64,000 nt of DNA from Pseudomonadota bacterium. GTDB lineage: Bacteria > Desulfobacterota > Binatia > UBA9968. A program made the translations under genes and the position numbers. Shown one piece after another: positions 51,170 to 59,972 of the stretch (positions are counted from its first letter, which is position 1; each line of letters begins with the position of its first letter). Under the pieces are notes generated by a model that made no database searches, was not told the DNA's origin, and was given only the letters and a program-made list of their open reading frames with translations. The stretch spans positions 62,001 to 126,000 of the forward strand of contig JAJPJQ010000021.1 of assembly GCA_021324155.1 (NCBI GenBank). The letters are read 5' to 3'.

Positions 51170-52489
51170 ATGGAAGCTGCTACAATGCCGGGCATGGCGT
51201 TACCGCACTCGAAGGCGAGGCCCGCGGCACCCGCCGCGCGCCCGGCGATCAACAGAGAGCGCCTGCTCGCCGATCTCAACGCGGTCTCGCGAATCGGCAT
51301 CGGCGACCGCGGCTCGGTGACGCGGCTCGTTTTTTCCGTGACCGAGCTGCGCAGCCGGCAGCTGCTCGTCCATCTGATGACGCAGGCCGGGCTCAAGGTC
51401 CACGTCGACCGCATCGGCAACATCTTCGGCCGCCTCGAAGGCGCCGACGGTCCGGCGGTGCTCGCCGGCTCGCATCTCGACAGCGTCGTCCACGGCGGCA
51501 AATTCGACGGCCCGGTCGGCGTCATCGGGGCGTTGGAAGCGGTGCGGACGATAAAAGAAAGCGGCGTCGCGCTCCCCTGCCCCGTCGAAGCGGTCTGCTT
51601 CGTCGGGGAGGAGTCGAGCCGCTTCGGCTTTTCGACGCTCGGCTCGAGCCTCGTCGCCGGCCAGGTGAAGATGAAAGATCTCACCAACGCCGTCGACGCG
51701 CGCGGCACCAAGCTCGGCGAAGTCCTCGCGGGCCTCGGCGTCGACGGCGACAGCTTGTCCGGCCTTAAGCGCGATCCCAAAACGATCAAAGCCTATCTCG
51801 AGCTGCACATCGAGCAGGGCCCGGTGCTCGAAGCGAAAGGCAAGAAGATCGGCGTCGTGACCGCGATCGCCGCGCCGACGCGGCTGCGCGTAATCTTCAC
51901 CGGACAGGCCGACCACTCGGGCACGACGCCGATGGACATGCGCAAGGACGCGCTCGCGGCCGCCGCCAATCTTATCGCCTACGTCGAGCAGGCGGCGCGC
52001 GAGAACGCGTCGATGGACAAAGGCCGCGTCGTCGGCACCGTCGGCGCGATCAAGGTCGATCCCGGCGTCATCAATGCGATTCCCGGCAAGGTCGAGCTCG
52101 CCGTCGATATCCGTAGCGTCACCGGCAAAGCGAAGGACCGCGTCGCCCGTGCCGTCGAGGGGCGCGCGAAGGAGATCGCCGCCGAGCGCGACATGAAGGT
52201 CGACATCCTGCCGATCCGCTCCGAGGAGCCGGTCGACCTCGACGCCGGCCTGATCGGCGTGATCCGCGACATCTGTGAGGAGAAAAAGATCGCCTACGAG
52301 GTCATGCCGTCCGGCGCGGGGCACGACGCGATGCAGATCGCGAAGATCGCGCCCGCCGGGATGATCTTCATCCCGAGTAAAAAGGGCATCAGCCACAGCC
52401 CACTCGAATGGACCGACCCCGATGAGATCTGCCTCGGGGCGGAAATCCTGCTGGACGCGATGATGCGCGTCGCCTATGGGGAAAACTGA
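51170..52489 (+). CDS. M20-family Zn amidohydrolase (N-carbamoyl-amino acid/allantoate hydrolase-like)
   Basis: A 439-residue M20 peptidase-fold hydrolase splitting ureido or carbamoyl groups. Metal and catalytic residues are in AGSHLDSVVHGGKFDGPVG (split), FVGEESSRFG, and DHSGTTPMDMRKDA; PSGAGHDAMQ supplies a late His. This matches AllC, HyuC and beta-ureidopropionase relatives. Possible starts are ATG 51170, 51185 or 51194; none has a clear ribosome site, and the region before residue 25 is Ala/Pro-rich. It overlaps the pyrR start by 14 bases. Confidence 0.9.
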   Translation: MEAATMPGMALPHSKARPAAPAARPAINRERLLADLNAVSRIGIGDRGSVTRLVFSVTELRSRQLLVHLMTQAGLKVHVDRIGNIFGRLEGADGPAVLAGSHLDSVVHGGKFDGPVGVIGALEAVRTIKESGVALPCPVEAVCFVGEESSRFGFSTLGSSLVAGQVKMKDLTNAVDARGTKLGEVLAGLGVDGDSLSGLKRDPKTIKAYLELHIEQGPVLEAKGKKIGVVTAIAAPTRLRVIFTGQADHSGTTPMDMRKDALAAAANLIAYVEQAARENASMDKGRVVGTVGAIKVDPGVINAIPGKVELAVDIRSVTGKAKDRVARAVEGRAKEIAAERDMKVDILPIRSEEPVDLDAGLIGVIRDICEEKKIAYEVMPSGAGHDAMQIAKIAPAGMIFIPSKKGISHSPLEWTDPDEICLGAEILLDAMMRVAYGEN

Positions 52490-53030
52490 CCGCAAAAGCG
52501 CCCGCGTTCTGGGCGCGCAGGATATCCAGAAGCAGCTCGAGCGCTGCTGCCGAGAAATTCTGAAGTCGCGCGACCACGCGGGCGACCTCGTCTTCATCGG
52601 CATCCGCACGCGCGGTATTCATCTCGCCCGCCGTCTTGGCGCGATCGCGAAAAAGCTTTCAGGCCGGGAGATTCCCGTCGGCGAGATGGACATCACGCTC
52701 TACCGCGACGATCTGAATACGTTGCTGCCCGAGGGCAAAGCGGACAACACGAGCATCCCTTTCGACGTCGCCAATAAAACCATCATCCTCGTCGACGACG
52801 TGCTCCACACCGGCCGCACCGTGCGCGCGGCGGTGGATCATTTGATCGACTTCGGCAGGCCGAAGGCGATCCATCTCGCCGTCCTGATCGATCGCGGCGG
52901 CCGCGAGCTGCCGATCGCCGCCGACTTCGTCGGCAAGAAAGTCGCCGTCCCTTCCGGTGGCGAAGTCCGCGTTAAGCTCAAGGAAGTGGACAAGACCGAC
53001 GAGGTGGTGGTAAGCAAATCTTCGGCGTAG
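52476..53030 (+). CDS. pyrR: Bifunctional PyrR (regulator / uracil phosphoribosyltransferase)
   Basis: A 184-residue phosphoribosyltransferase-fold protein; in other bacteria it controls pyr operons by RNA attenuation and has weak uracil PRTase activity. The PRPP site reads IILVDDVLHTGRTVRA, and DITLYRDDLN and RPKAIHLAVLIDRGGRELPI match PyrR. The ATG lies inside the hydrolase gene (14-base overlap), so translation is coupled. Whether it still binds RNA is unknown; no pyr biosynthesis cluster other than pyrE is visible. Confidence 0.92.
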   Translation: MGKTDRKSARVLGAQDIQKQLERCCREILKSRDHAGDLVFIGIRTRGIHLARRLGAIAKKLSGREIPVGEMDITLYRDDLNTLLPEGKADNTSIPFDVANKTIILVDDVLHTGRTVRAAVDHLIDFGRPKAIHLAVLIDRGGRELPIAADFVGKKVAVPSGGEVRVKLKEVDKTDEVVVSKSSA

Positions 53031-53096
53031 CAAAGCGCGCATATACTTTGCGGCGCGCTCTGAATCGCGCCGGGAATTCTCAGCGAGGAGTGGCGC

Positions 53097-53486
53097 ATGA
53101 AACTTACCCTATGGGTCGCTCTCATTCTTATCGCGTGCGTGCCGGAGGCGCTCTCCGCGGCCGATGAGCACCATCACCAGCAGCTCAATCCCAAGCAGCA
53201 GCTCGGCCGGCGCCTCTTCGAGCAGTCCTGCGGCGTGTGCCACACGCGGCCGACGCTCATCTCCGGCATGTTCGGACCGGAGCTCTCCAAAGACAGCACC
53301 GGCGGCAACGAGGAGTATATGCGAGAGATCATCAGCAACGGATCGGCGCGCATGCCCGGTTTTAAATATACTTACAGTCCGGAACAGATCGCCGCGATCG
53401 CCGCGTACTTGAAGACTCTGCCGCGCGGCACGCAGGATATTCCGACGGTGCGTGCGGCGGCGAAGCCGCCGACTCCGATGCAATGA
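53097..53486 (+). CDS. Small periplasmic c-type cytochrome
   Basis: A 129-residue exported cytochrome. The signal peptide ends near LSAADE, a HHHQQ stretch follows, and the heme site is C45-G-V-C48-H49. M86 in RMPGF is the likely sixth ligand, giving a class I mono-heme protein. It is followed 28 bases later by the cytochrome/beta-propeller protein, an arrangement that suggests electron transfer between the two. No terminal oxidase is in view. Confidence 0.92.
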   Translation: MKLTLWVALILIACVPEALSAADEHHHQQLNPKQQLGRRLFEQSCGVCHTRPTLISGMFGPELSKDSTGGNEEYMREIISNGSARMPGFKYTYSPEQIAAIAAYLKTLPRGTQDIPTVRAAAKPPTPMQ

Positions 53487-53514
53487 GATACGCGCTTCTT
53501 CTCAGGAGGCCGAT

Positions 53515-55359
53515 ATGAAACGCCTGCACCTATTCGCCATCTTCGCTCTTGCGGCGGCCGTAGCCATTACCGCTGCATCCGCTTACGCCGACGTCCTGCT
53601 CTCCGGCACGGTGACTTCCGCCTCAGGCGAGAAGATGGGTGGCGTGACCGTCTCGGCGAAAGCCGCGGGATCGCCGATCGCGACCAGCGTCTTCACCGAC
53701 GACGCCGGCGGCTACTACTTTCCGCCGCTGGCGAGCGGGAAATACCGCGTGTGGGCGCAGGCGCTCACGTACCAGCGCGCCGAGGCGAACGTCGATCTGC
53801 AGAAAAAATCCAAGCGCGACTTCGTGCTAAAGCCGATCGCGAACAAGGAAGATTGGATTCGCCAGCTTCCCGGCGACGAGCTTCTCGCCGCGCTGCCCGG
53901 CGATACCCCTGAAGACTACCGGATGAAGACACAGGTGCGGAAGAACTGCACCGGCTGCCACAGCGCGAGCTATCCGCTGCAGCACCGCTTCGACGAGGCG
54001 GGCTGGAACAAGATTCTCGACCTGATGAAGCACGTCAACGTGCTCGGCGTTTATCAGGGGCCGGAGCACAAGCCGACGCCGAACATCGAGTTTCATCAGA
54101 AGGATCTCGTCGCGTACCTGGCAAAAGCGCGCGGGCCGGGCGAAAGCTCGATGAAGTTCAAGCTGCGCCCGCGGCCGTCCGGCGAGGCGGCGCGCGCCGT
54201 GATCAAAGAATACGATTTCCCGATGGAGCAAGGGCACACGATGTCGATGGACGGCAGCGATTGGTCGCTCGGCACCGGTTCCAGCATGAATCATGTCGCC
54301 GGCCCGCACGACGCGCAGATGGACTTCGACGGCAACATCTGGATCACGCACGCGCACACGAGCCTCGAAACGACCGTCGCGCGCATCGACGGCAAGACAG
54401 GCAAGGTGAAGCACTTCAGGATGGAGGATCAGAAAGGCATTGCGACCGGCACCCACGGTATCACGCGCGACGAGCACGGCAATCTGTGGTTCAACACCCG
54501 CTCCAACGTTGCGCGCGGACGCGGGGGGCTGGCCAAGATCGATCCGAAAACCGAGAAGATCACCGTCTACATTCCGCCCGAGCCGATGTCCGGCACCGCC
54601 GGCACGCTGGACGCCGATCTGAACGGCAACGTCTGGGTTACCGCGCCGGACGGCGCGCTGCGCTTCAACATCCAGGAAGAGAAATTCACCGAGTTCAAAT
54701 CGGTCACGTACAAGAATCAGCACGGCACCGCGACCGTCTACGGCCTCGCCGCCGACCGCGCCGGCAACGGCTGGTGGCTCCTGATGGCGCAGGACCTGAT
54801 CGATTACAGCGACATCAAGACCGGCAAGAGCGCTGAGTTCAAGCTGCCGCCGGAAAAGAAAGTCATGGAAAACCTGACGGCCGAGCAGAAAAAGATGTAC
54901 GAGACCTTCCAGCCGCCGGACTTCAACACGCCGTTCGCCTGGGCGCAGGCGCCGCGCCGCATGGGCGCGGACAAGAACAGCGACTTCGTCTACGTCGGCA
55001 ACTCCTTCGGCGGGACGCTCGCGAAAATCAACATCGTCACGAAGGAATCGACGCTCGTCCCGCTGCCAAATCCCGAGACCGATCAGCCCTACCAGATCGC
55101 CGTGGACAAAAACCACGGCGTGTGGACCAACCTCTGGAGCACGGACAAAGTCGCCAAGTACGACGCGATCACGGGACAGTGGACGCTCTTCGATCTTCCG
55201 ACCCGCGGCACGGAGTCGCGCCACATCTCGATTCTCGAGCGAGAGGGCCAGCCACTCCGCGTCGTCGTCCCCTACGAGCGCGCGCGCAAGGTCGCCGTCC
55301 TGACGCCGCGGAGCGAGGCGGATATTCAGGCGCTGAAGAGCCAAGCCGCGCGGCGATAA
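53515..55359 (+). CDS. Exported CarboxypepD_reg-cytochrome c-streptogramin-lyase-like beta-propeller protein
   Basis: A 614-residue protein with signal peptide (MKRLHLFAIF to AYA-DVLL), a carboxypeptidase-regulatory-like beta sandwich about 27-105 (LSGTVTSASGEKMGGVTV), a heme site C145-T-G-C148-H149, and a C-terminal propeller with repeated HDAQMDFDGNIWIT, HGITRDEHGNLWFN and LDADLNGNVWVT blades typical of virginiamycin B lyase/SMP-30 proteins. GGAGG lies 6 bases before ATG 53515. The fusion of heme and lyase-like propeller suggests an oxidative role rather than antibiotic breakdown. It follows the small cytochrome. Confidence 0.88.
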   Translation: MKRLHLFAIFALAAAVAITAASAYADVLLSGTVTSASGEKMGGVTVSAKAAGSPIATSVFTDDAGGYYFPPLASGKYRVWAQALTYQRAEANVDLQKKSKRDFVLKPIANKEDWIRQLPGDELLAALPGDTPEDYRMKTQVRKNCTGCHSASYPLQHRFDEAGWNKILDLMKHVNVLGVYQGPEHKPTPNIEFHQKDLVAYLAKARGPGESSMKFKLRPRPSGEAARAVIKEYDFPMEQGHTMSMDGSDWSLGTGSSMNHVAGPHDAQMDFDGNIWITHAHTSLETTVARIDGKTGKVKHFRMEDQKGIATGTHGITRDEHGNLWFNTRSNVARGRGGLAKIDPKTEKITVYIPPEPMSGTAGTLDADLNGNVWVTAPDGALRFNIQEEKFTEFKSVTYKNQHGTATVYGLAADRAGNGWWLLMAQDLIDYSDIKTGKSAEFKLPPEKKVMENLTAEQKKMYETFQPPDFNTPFAWAQAPRRMGADKNSDFVYVGNSFGGTLAKINIVTKESTLVPLPNPETDQPYQIAVDKNHGVWTNLWSTDKVAKYDAITGQWTLFDLPTRGTESRHISILEREGQPLRVVVPYERARKVAVLTPRSEADIQALKSQAARR

Positions 55360-55400
55360 TATCGCTCGCGGAATCGAGCTTTTCCGATCGAGGCATTCAC

Positions 55401-56171
55401 TTGGGACATTTCGTCTGGAACGGCGATCCCGAGATCGTGCAACTCGGCCCGCTCGCGCTGCGCTGGTACGGGCTGACGTTCGCCTGCGGGCTTCTCTGCG
55501 GCTATTTCATTCTCCTGCGGATTTACCGGAGCGAAAAGCGCTCGGAAGCGAACCTTTCGAGCCTTTTTACGTATGTTTTCTTCGGCACCGTCATCGGTGC
55601 GCGGCTCGGCAATATTCTTCTCTATGAGCCGCAATACTACTTCACGCATCCGTGGGAGATTCCGGCGATCTGGCACGGCGGGCTGGCGAGCCATGGCGGC
55701 TTCGCCGGCGTGCTGATCGCGATCTGGCTGTATGTGCGGAAATACCGCGACATCGGCTTCCTCGAGCTCGCCGACCGGCTCGCAGTGCCCGCCGTCGCGG
55801 CGGCTTGCTTCATTCGCCTCGGTAATTTTTTCAACTCGGAGATCGTCGGCCGGCCTTCCGACGTGCCCTGGGCGGTCGTATTCCTGCGCGTCGACAACGT
55901 CCCGCGCCATCCGGTCATGCTCTACGAAACGCTCGCTTACGCAATCATCTCCACCGCGCTCTACATCGCATATCTGAAAACCAGTATCGCGGCCGTCGCG
56001 GGCCGCCTCGTGGGCGCCGCCCTGGCCGCCAGCTTCGCCATGCGATTTATCCTCGAATTTTTCAAGGAAGATCAGGTTCCGTTCGAGCGCGGCATGCTTT
56101 TCAATACCGGCCAGCTCTATAGCGTGCCGTTTATTCTTTTCGGGCTTTATCTTATGTTGCGTCGGTCATGA
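55401..56171 (+). CDS. lgt: Prolipoprotein diacylglyceryl transferase
   Basis: Transfers diacylglycerol to the lipobox Cys of prolipoproteins in the inner membrane. The 256-residue protein has LGPLALRWYGLTFACG near its start, HGGLASHGGF (essential His region) and IRLGNFFNSEIVGRPSD (the Lgt signature Arg), with about seven membrane segments. No ATG fits: the TTG at 55401, with GAGG 7 bases upstream, gives a standard N-terminus, and upstream codons are antisense-like to the propeller gene. Its stop overlaps the next ATG (ATGA). Confidence 0.9.
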   Translation: MGHFVWNGDPEIVQLGPLALRWYGLTFACGLLCGYFILLRIYRSEKRSEANLSSLFTYVFFGTVIGARLGNILLYEPQYYFTHPWEIPAIWHGGLASHGGFAGVLIAIWLYVRKYRDIGFLELADRLAVPAVAAACFIRLGNFFNSEIVGRPSDVPWAVVFLRVDNVPRHPVMLYETLAYAIISTALYIAYLKTSIAAVAGRLVGAALAASFAMRFILEFFKEDQVPFERGMLFNTGQLYSVPFILFGLYLMLRRS

Positions 56172-56929
56172 AGAATTCTTTTTCGATGTTAACGGCAGCG
56201 CTGCTGCTTCTCTCATCGCTTTCCGTATACGGCGCCGAGATCACGCTAATCGCCCCCGGCGGCATCCGAGCGGCCTTCGAAGAGATTCTCCCCGCCTTCG
56301 AGCGGACGACGGGCCACAAGGTCAAGGTGACGTTCGGCTCGGGCGGCGGAACGAAGGAGCGCATCGTGAAGGGCGAGCCGTTCGATGTTCCCGTCGCGCA
56401 GCCGCCGCTCGACACTGTGATCGCGTCAGGCCATGTCGAGCGCCAGAGTGAAACGCCGCTCGCAACCGTCTCCATCGCCGTCGCCGTGCGCGCCGGTGCG
56501 CCGAAACCCGACATCTCGACCGCCGACGCCGTCAAGCGGCTATTTCTAGGCGCGAAGGCGATCTCTTATCCGAACGCGGCGAGCGGCGCGGCCGCGGGCG
56601 TAAGCATCAACGAGACGCTCGAAAAGCTCGGCATCGCCGAGCAGATGAGGCCCAAGATCAAACTGGGCCAGGGCGGCAGAGGCGCGATGGAATTGCTCGC
56701 GAAGGGCGAGGTCGATTACGGCCTGACCTTCATCAGCGAAATCGTCACCGAGCCGGGCGTCGAAGTCGTCGGACCGCTGCCGCGCGACATCTCGACGCCG
56801 ACGGGGCTGGTCGGCTTCTTGTCGGCGCACGCGAAAGAGCCCGGGGCGGCGAAGGCGCTGCTGCGCTTCCTTTCTTCTCCCGAAGCGCATGCGGTTTACC
56901 GAGCCAAAGGCATGCAGCCGGGGCGCTGA
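56168..56929 (+). CDS. ModA-like substrate-binding protein, coupled to lgt
   Basis: A 253-residue periplasmic binding protein. The signal peptide ends near VYG-AEIT, then AFERTTGHKVKVTFGSGGGTKERI and YGLTFISEIV, features of the molybdate/ModA-like family (PBP type 2). The oxyanion ligand residues cannot be verified by eye. The ATG overlaps the lgt stop by 4 bases, so the two are translated together. No ModB or ModC partner is nearby although the molybdenum enzymes in the window would need the metal. Confidence 0.83.
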   Translation: MKNSFSMLTAALLLLSSLSVYGAEITLIAPGGIRAAFEEILPAFERTTGHKVKVTFGSGGGTKERIVKGEPFDVPVAQPPLDTVIASGHVERQSETPLATVSIAVAVRAGAPKPDISTADAVKRLFLGAKAISYPNAASGAAAGVSINETLEKLGIAEQMRPKIKLGQGGRGAMELLAKGEVDYGLTFISEIVTEPGVEVVGPLPRDISTPTGLVGFLSAHAKEPGAAKALLRFLSSPEAHAVYRAKGMQPGR

Positions 56930-56973
56930 CGGCAAATGGAATTTAGCCTCGAAATCGGCTATAAGGAATTATT

Positions 56974-58107
56974 ATGAAAATTCCCTGCGCGATTTACCGC
57001 GGCGGCACGAGCAAGCCGATCTTCTTTCTCGAAAAAGATCTGCCGCGCGACACTAAAGCGAGAGACGAGGCCGTCCTCGCGGCTTTCGGCAGTCCCGATC
57101 TCCGGCAGATCGACGGCCTCGGCGGGGCCGACCCGCTCACGAGCAAGGTCGCCTACATCGGTCCGCCGTCGGTGCGCGACGCCGATGTCGACTACACCTT
57201 CGGCTATGTCGGCATCAGAGACCCGGTGATCGACTACACCGGCAACTGCGGCAACACTTCCGCCGCGGTCGGTCCTTTCGCGCTGCTGCGCGGCTTGATC
57301 GAGCCGCAAGAGCCGGTGACCAAAATTCGCATTTACAACACCAACACGAAAAAAATCATCGTCGGCGAGTTTCCCGTCGTCAACGGCGAGTTCGACAGCG
57401 AGGGTGAATTCCGCATCGACGGCGTACCCGGCTCGGGATCGAAAATTCTGCTCGATTTTCTCGACTCCGGTGGCGCCGTGACCGGCAAGCTGCTGCCCAC
57501 CGGCAAGGTCAAAGAGAACATTAAATTTCCCACGCTCGGGACGCTGACGGTGTCGATGGTCGACGCCGCGAACCCGTTCGTCTTCGTGCGCGCGACGGAT
57601 TTGGGCATGAAAGACGACGCGACGTCGGATCAGATATCGGCCGACGAGCCGCTGCTCAAGAAGTGCGAAGAGATCCGCTCGGTCGTGGCCGAGATCATGG
57701 GCATCGCCAAGCGCGAAGAAGCGACGCAAAAGAGTCCCGGCGTTCCCAAGATCGCGCTCGTCTCCCCGCCGACGACCTACCAGACGCCCAAGGGCAAAGT
57801 CGACGCGCGCGATGTCGACGTCGTCGCGCGCATGACCGCGCTGCAGAAGCTGCACAAAGCGTACGCCGTCACGGGCGCCGTCTGCCTCGGCGCGGCGGCG
57901 AAAGTCGAAGGAACCATCGTCAACGAGATTTATCGCAAGGTGCAGCCGGAGAATCCGCCGGCGGTGCGGATCGGCCATCCTTCGGGAACGATCCAGGTGG
58001 AGATCGAGACGCGGAAGGAAAACGGCGGGCTTATTCTTTCGAAGGCCGCGCTCGCGCGCACGGCCAGACTTTTGATGGACGGCAACGTCTATCTGCCCGG
58101 ACGCTGA
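56974..58107 (+). CDS. PrpF-family protein (2-methylaconitate isomerase-like)
   Basis: A 377-residue protein of the PrpF/diaminopimelate-epimerase fold, known to isomerise 2-methylaconitate in propionate metabolism and related tricarboxylates. PCAIYRGGTSKPIFFLEKDLP at the start and GNCGNTSAAVGPFALL near residue 90 are family marks. It starts 44 bases after the ModA-like gene. No prpB/C/D genes are adjacent, so the true substrate may differ. It is convergent with the iron-type binding protein. Confidence 0.9.
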   Translation: MKIPCAIYRGGTSKPIFFLEKDLPRDTKARDEAVLAAFGSPDLRQIDGLGGADPLTSKVAYIGPPSVRDADVDYTFGYVGIRDPVIDYTGNCGNTSAAVGPFALLRGLIEPQEPVTKIRIYNTNTKKIIVGEFPVVNGEFDSEGEFRIDGVPGSGSKILLDFLDSGGAVTGKLLPTGKVKENIKFPTLGTLTVSMVDAANPFVFVRATDLGMKDDATSDQISADEPLLKKCEEIRSVVAEIMGIAKREEATQKSPGVPKIALVSPPTTYQTPKGKVDARDVDVVARMTALQKLHKAYAVTGAVCLGAAAKVEGTIVNEIYRKVQPENPPAVRIGHPSGTIQVEIETRKENGGLILSKAALARTARLLMDGNVYLPGR

Positions 58108-58129
58108 GTCCGGTGCAAAGTCAGTTCGG

Positions 58130-59224
58130 CTACTTCCCCGCGCCGCCGAGCGCTTCTTCGACGAGCTTCATCACCGGCTTCATCGCATCCCACTGACTAT
58201 CGGTATCGAGATACTTGACGCCGTCGATCCGGCGATACTTGGGATGGACGTCGTCCTTGGGAATATCGATCCTGAGCGAGTCCGGCGCGCCGTCTTCCGA
58301 CTGCGCCAGCGCTTTCTGAAAATTGATCTGCCCATCGCGTGACAAGAACCAATTGACGAAGAGCTTCGCGGCGTTCGGGTGCGGCGCCCGCTTGATCAGT
58401 GTGATAAACCCCTGTCCGGCGCTGAGCGCCGCGCCTTCCTTCATCAAACCTAATGAATCGACCGGCAATCCCTGCTGCTTCCCGCGCTCGGCTCCTTCGC
58501 ACCAGAAGCAGATCGCGAATTTTCCCGCCGCCAGCCAGTCGAGCCCCTGGCGCCGGTCGCGAAAAAATTTCATGTCGGTCTCGGTTAAAAGGCGCCGGAG
58601 AAATTCCGGCCCGAGCTCCGGACTGTAATAGAACAAGCGGATCGCGCTGCCGCCGGTTCCCGGCGCGCGGATGTCGCGCATCTCCATCCGCCCTTTCCAT
58701 TTGGGATTCAACAAATCGCGGAATGAAGAAAATTCCTTCGCGTTGACGAGCTGCGTGTTGTAATACACCTGCCCCAGCTGCGACGAGCCGACGTAGCGAA
58801 ACAAATAACTCTTCTCCGGATCGGCGTAGCGGTGCGCCTTGCCCCACCACTTCGACTCATCCACGACTTCCGGCAGCAGCAGCGCGGGCTTGATCATATC
58901 GAGCAGCTTCGCCAGATAGAAGTTGTAGCTTCTGAGCACGCCGACCATGAAGACGTCGGCGAGATATTTTCCCGCGCGCCGCTCGGCCATGAAGCGGCGC
59001 TCGAGATCGAGTTCGACGCCGCTCACGGTCACGAGCTTGATATCCGGAAACGCCTTTTGAAAGGCGCCGGATTCGAGCGCCGGCGCGTAGGTGCTGTGAA
59101 CGTAAACCGTCAGCTGTCCTTCTTTTTTCGCCGCCTGGACAGTCCGCTCCCACTCGGAGGACTTCTCCGCGGCTCCCGCGATGCCGGCTAGAAGCGCGAG
59201 CAGCGCGGCAATCAAGCATCGCAT
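58130..59224 (-). CDS. Iron(III)/organic-type ABC substrate-binding protein (FbpA family)
   Basis: A 364-residue periplasmic receptor. From ATG 59224 it begins MRCLIAALLALLAGIAGAAEK, a good signal peptide; a TTG at 59242 is an alternative. It then shows AAKKEGQLTVYVHSTYAP, an FbpA-type stretch GKYLADVFMVGVLRSY and AAKLFVNWFLSRDGQINFQ. No permease is close, but the double-domain permease at 28 kb belongs to the matching family. It lies 53 bases upstream of the MerR gene on the opposite side of no common promoter, and seems monocistronic. Confidence 0.87.
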   Translation of the reverse strand: MRCLIAALLALLAGIAGAAEKSSEWERTVQAAKKEGQLTVYVHSTYAPALESGAFQKAFPDIKLVTVSGVELDLERRFMAERRAGKYLADVFMVGVLRSYNFYLAKLLDMIKPALLLPEVVDESKWWGKAHRYADPEKSYLFRYVGSSQLGQVYYNTQLVNAKEFSSFRDLLNPKWKGRMEMRDIRAPGTGGSAIRLFYYSPELGPEFLRRLLTETDMKFFRDRRQGLDWLAAGKFAICFWCEGAERGKQQGLPVDSLGLMKEGAALSAGQGFITLIKRAPHPNAAKLFVNWFLSRDGQINFQKALAQSEDGAPDSLRIDIPKDDVHPKYRRIDGVKYLDTDSQWDAMKPVMKLVEEALGGAGK

Positions 59225-59277
59225 CGGAAAATCTCGCGTCAACGAATGCAGTGAAATATCGAAGGACGTCGCGTTGC

Positions 59278-59631
59278 CTATGACAACATCTTTTTCAGCG
59301 CCTGGATGTCCTTTTTGACTTTGGCGAGGGCGTTCTTGTAAGCGGCGTCGGGGAGGGCGAGCCGGAGCTGCTTGCGCTCTTCTTTTTTGTTCTCTTTGAG
59401 CTTCTTGCGCGCGCCTTCGATCGTAAAGTTTTCGGTATAAAGCAGCCGCTTGATCTCGAGCAGCAGCTCAACGTCGCGCTTCTTGTAGAGCCGGTGGCGC
59501 GATGGCGCCTTGCCGGGCTTCAGCAGATCGAATTCGGTTTCCCAAAACCGGAGCACGTAGGGCTTGACGCCCAGAATCTTGCTCACCTCTCCGATCTTGA
59601 AATAAAGCTTATCGGGAATCCGGAGAGCCAT
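59278..59631 (-). CDS. MerR-family transcriptional regulator of the pheST-ihfA locus
   Basis: A 117-residue protein with the MerR winged helix at its N-terminus: KLYFKIGEVSKILGVKPYVLRFWE and a wing RHRLYKKRDVELLLEIKRL. The C-terminus is a Lys/Leu-rich helix, without a Cys metal site. This regulator sits directly after ihfA in many deltaproteobacteria and relatives (9-base gap here). Its target is unknown; it could sense no small molecule at all. Confidence 0.9.
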   Translation of the reverse strand: MALRIPDKLYFKIGEVSKILGVKPYVLRFWETEFDLLKPGKAPSRHRLYKKRDVELLLEIKRLLYTENFTIEGARKKLKENKKEERKQLRLALPDAAYKNALAKVKKDIQALKKMLS

Positions 59632-59639
59632 AGAAAAGT

Positions 59640-59930
59640 CTATGACTGGGATGCGCCGCTGTTGAGGCTCTTCTTGAGGATCTGGCTCGGTTTGAACGTG
59701 AGGACTTTGCGGCCGGCAATGATGATCTCATCGCCGGTCTGGGGATTGCGGCCCTTCCGCGGCCGCTTCGTATTGACAACGAAGTTGCCGAAGCCGGAGA
59801 CTTTGACTTTTTCGCCCTTTTCGAGGCAGCCCTTGATGATGTCAAACGTCGCTTCGACGACATCGGTGGCGTCTTTTTTGGAGAAGCCTACCTTCTCGTA
59901 GATTCGGGCGATGATTTCAGCTTTGGTCAT
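59640..59930 (-). CDS. ihfA: Integration host factor alpha / HU-family DNA-bending protein
   Basis: A 96-residue architectural protein that bends DNA, helping recombination, replication and sigma54 promoters. The DNA-binding arm reads GFGNFVVNTKRPRKGRNPQTG and its helical dimer region KAEIIARIYEKVGF is standard; KPSQILKKSLN ends the fold. Its place after pheT and before merR is the usual one for IHF-alpha; the motif alone does not separate IHF from HU. It follows pheT by 42 bases. Confidence 0.92.
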   Translation of the reverse strand: MTKAEIIARIYEKVGFSKKDATDVVEATFDIIKGCLEKGEKVKVSGFGNFVVNTKRPRKGRNPQTGDEIIIAGRKVLTFKPSQILKKSLNSGASQS

Positions 59931-59972
59931 CTTCCGACCTCTCTTTCCGGGTCGCTCGATCGATTCGCACGA

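Noticed and set aside
51200-52609. 469-residue minus-strand frame opposite the M20 hydrolase
   Set aside because: Rich in Asp/Arg/His as expected for antisense of a GC-rich gene; the hydrolase frame has the full metal site.
53827-55344. 505-residue minus-strand frame opposite the propeller protein
   Set aside because: Shadow of the exported heme/propeller gene, whose signal peptide, heme motif and blades are plain.
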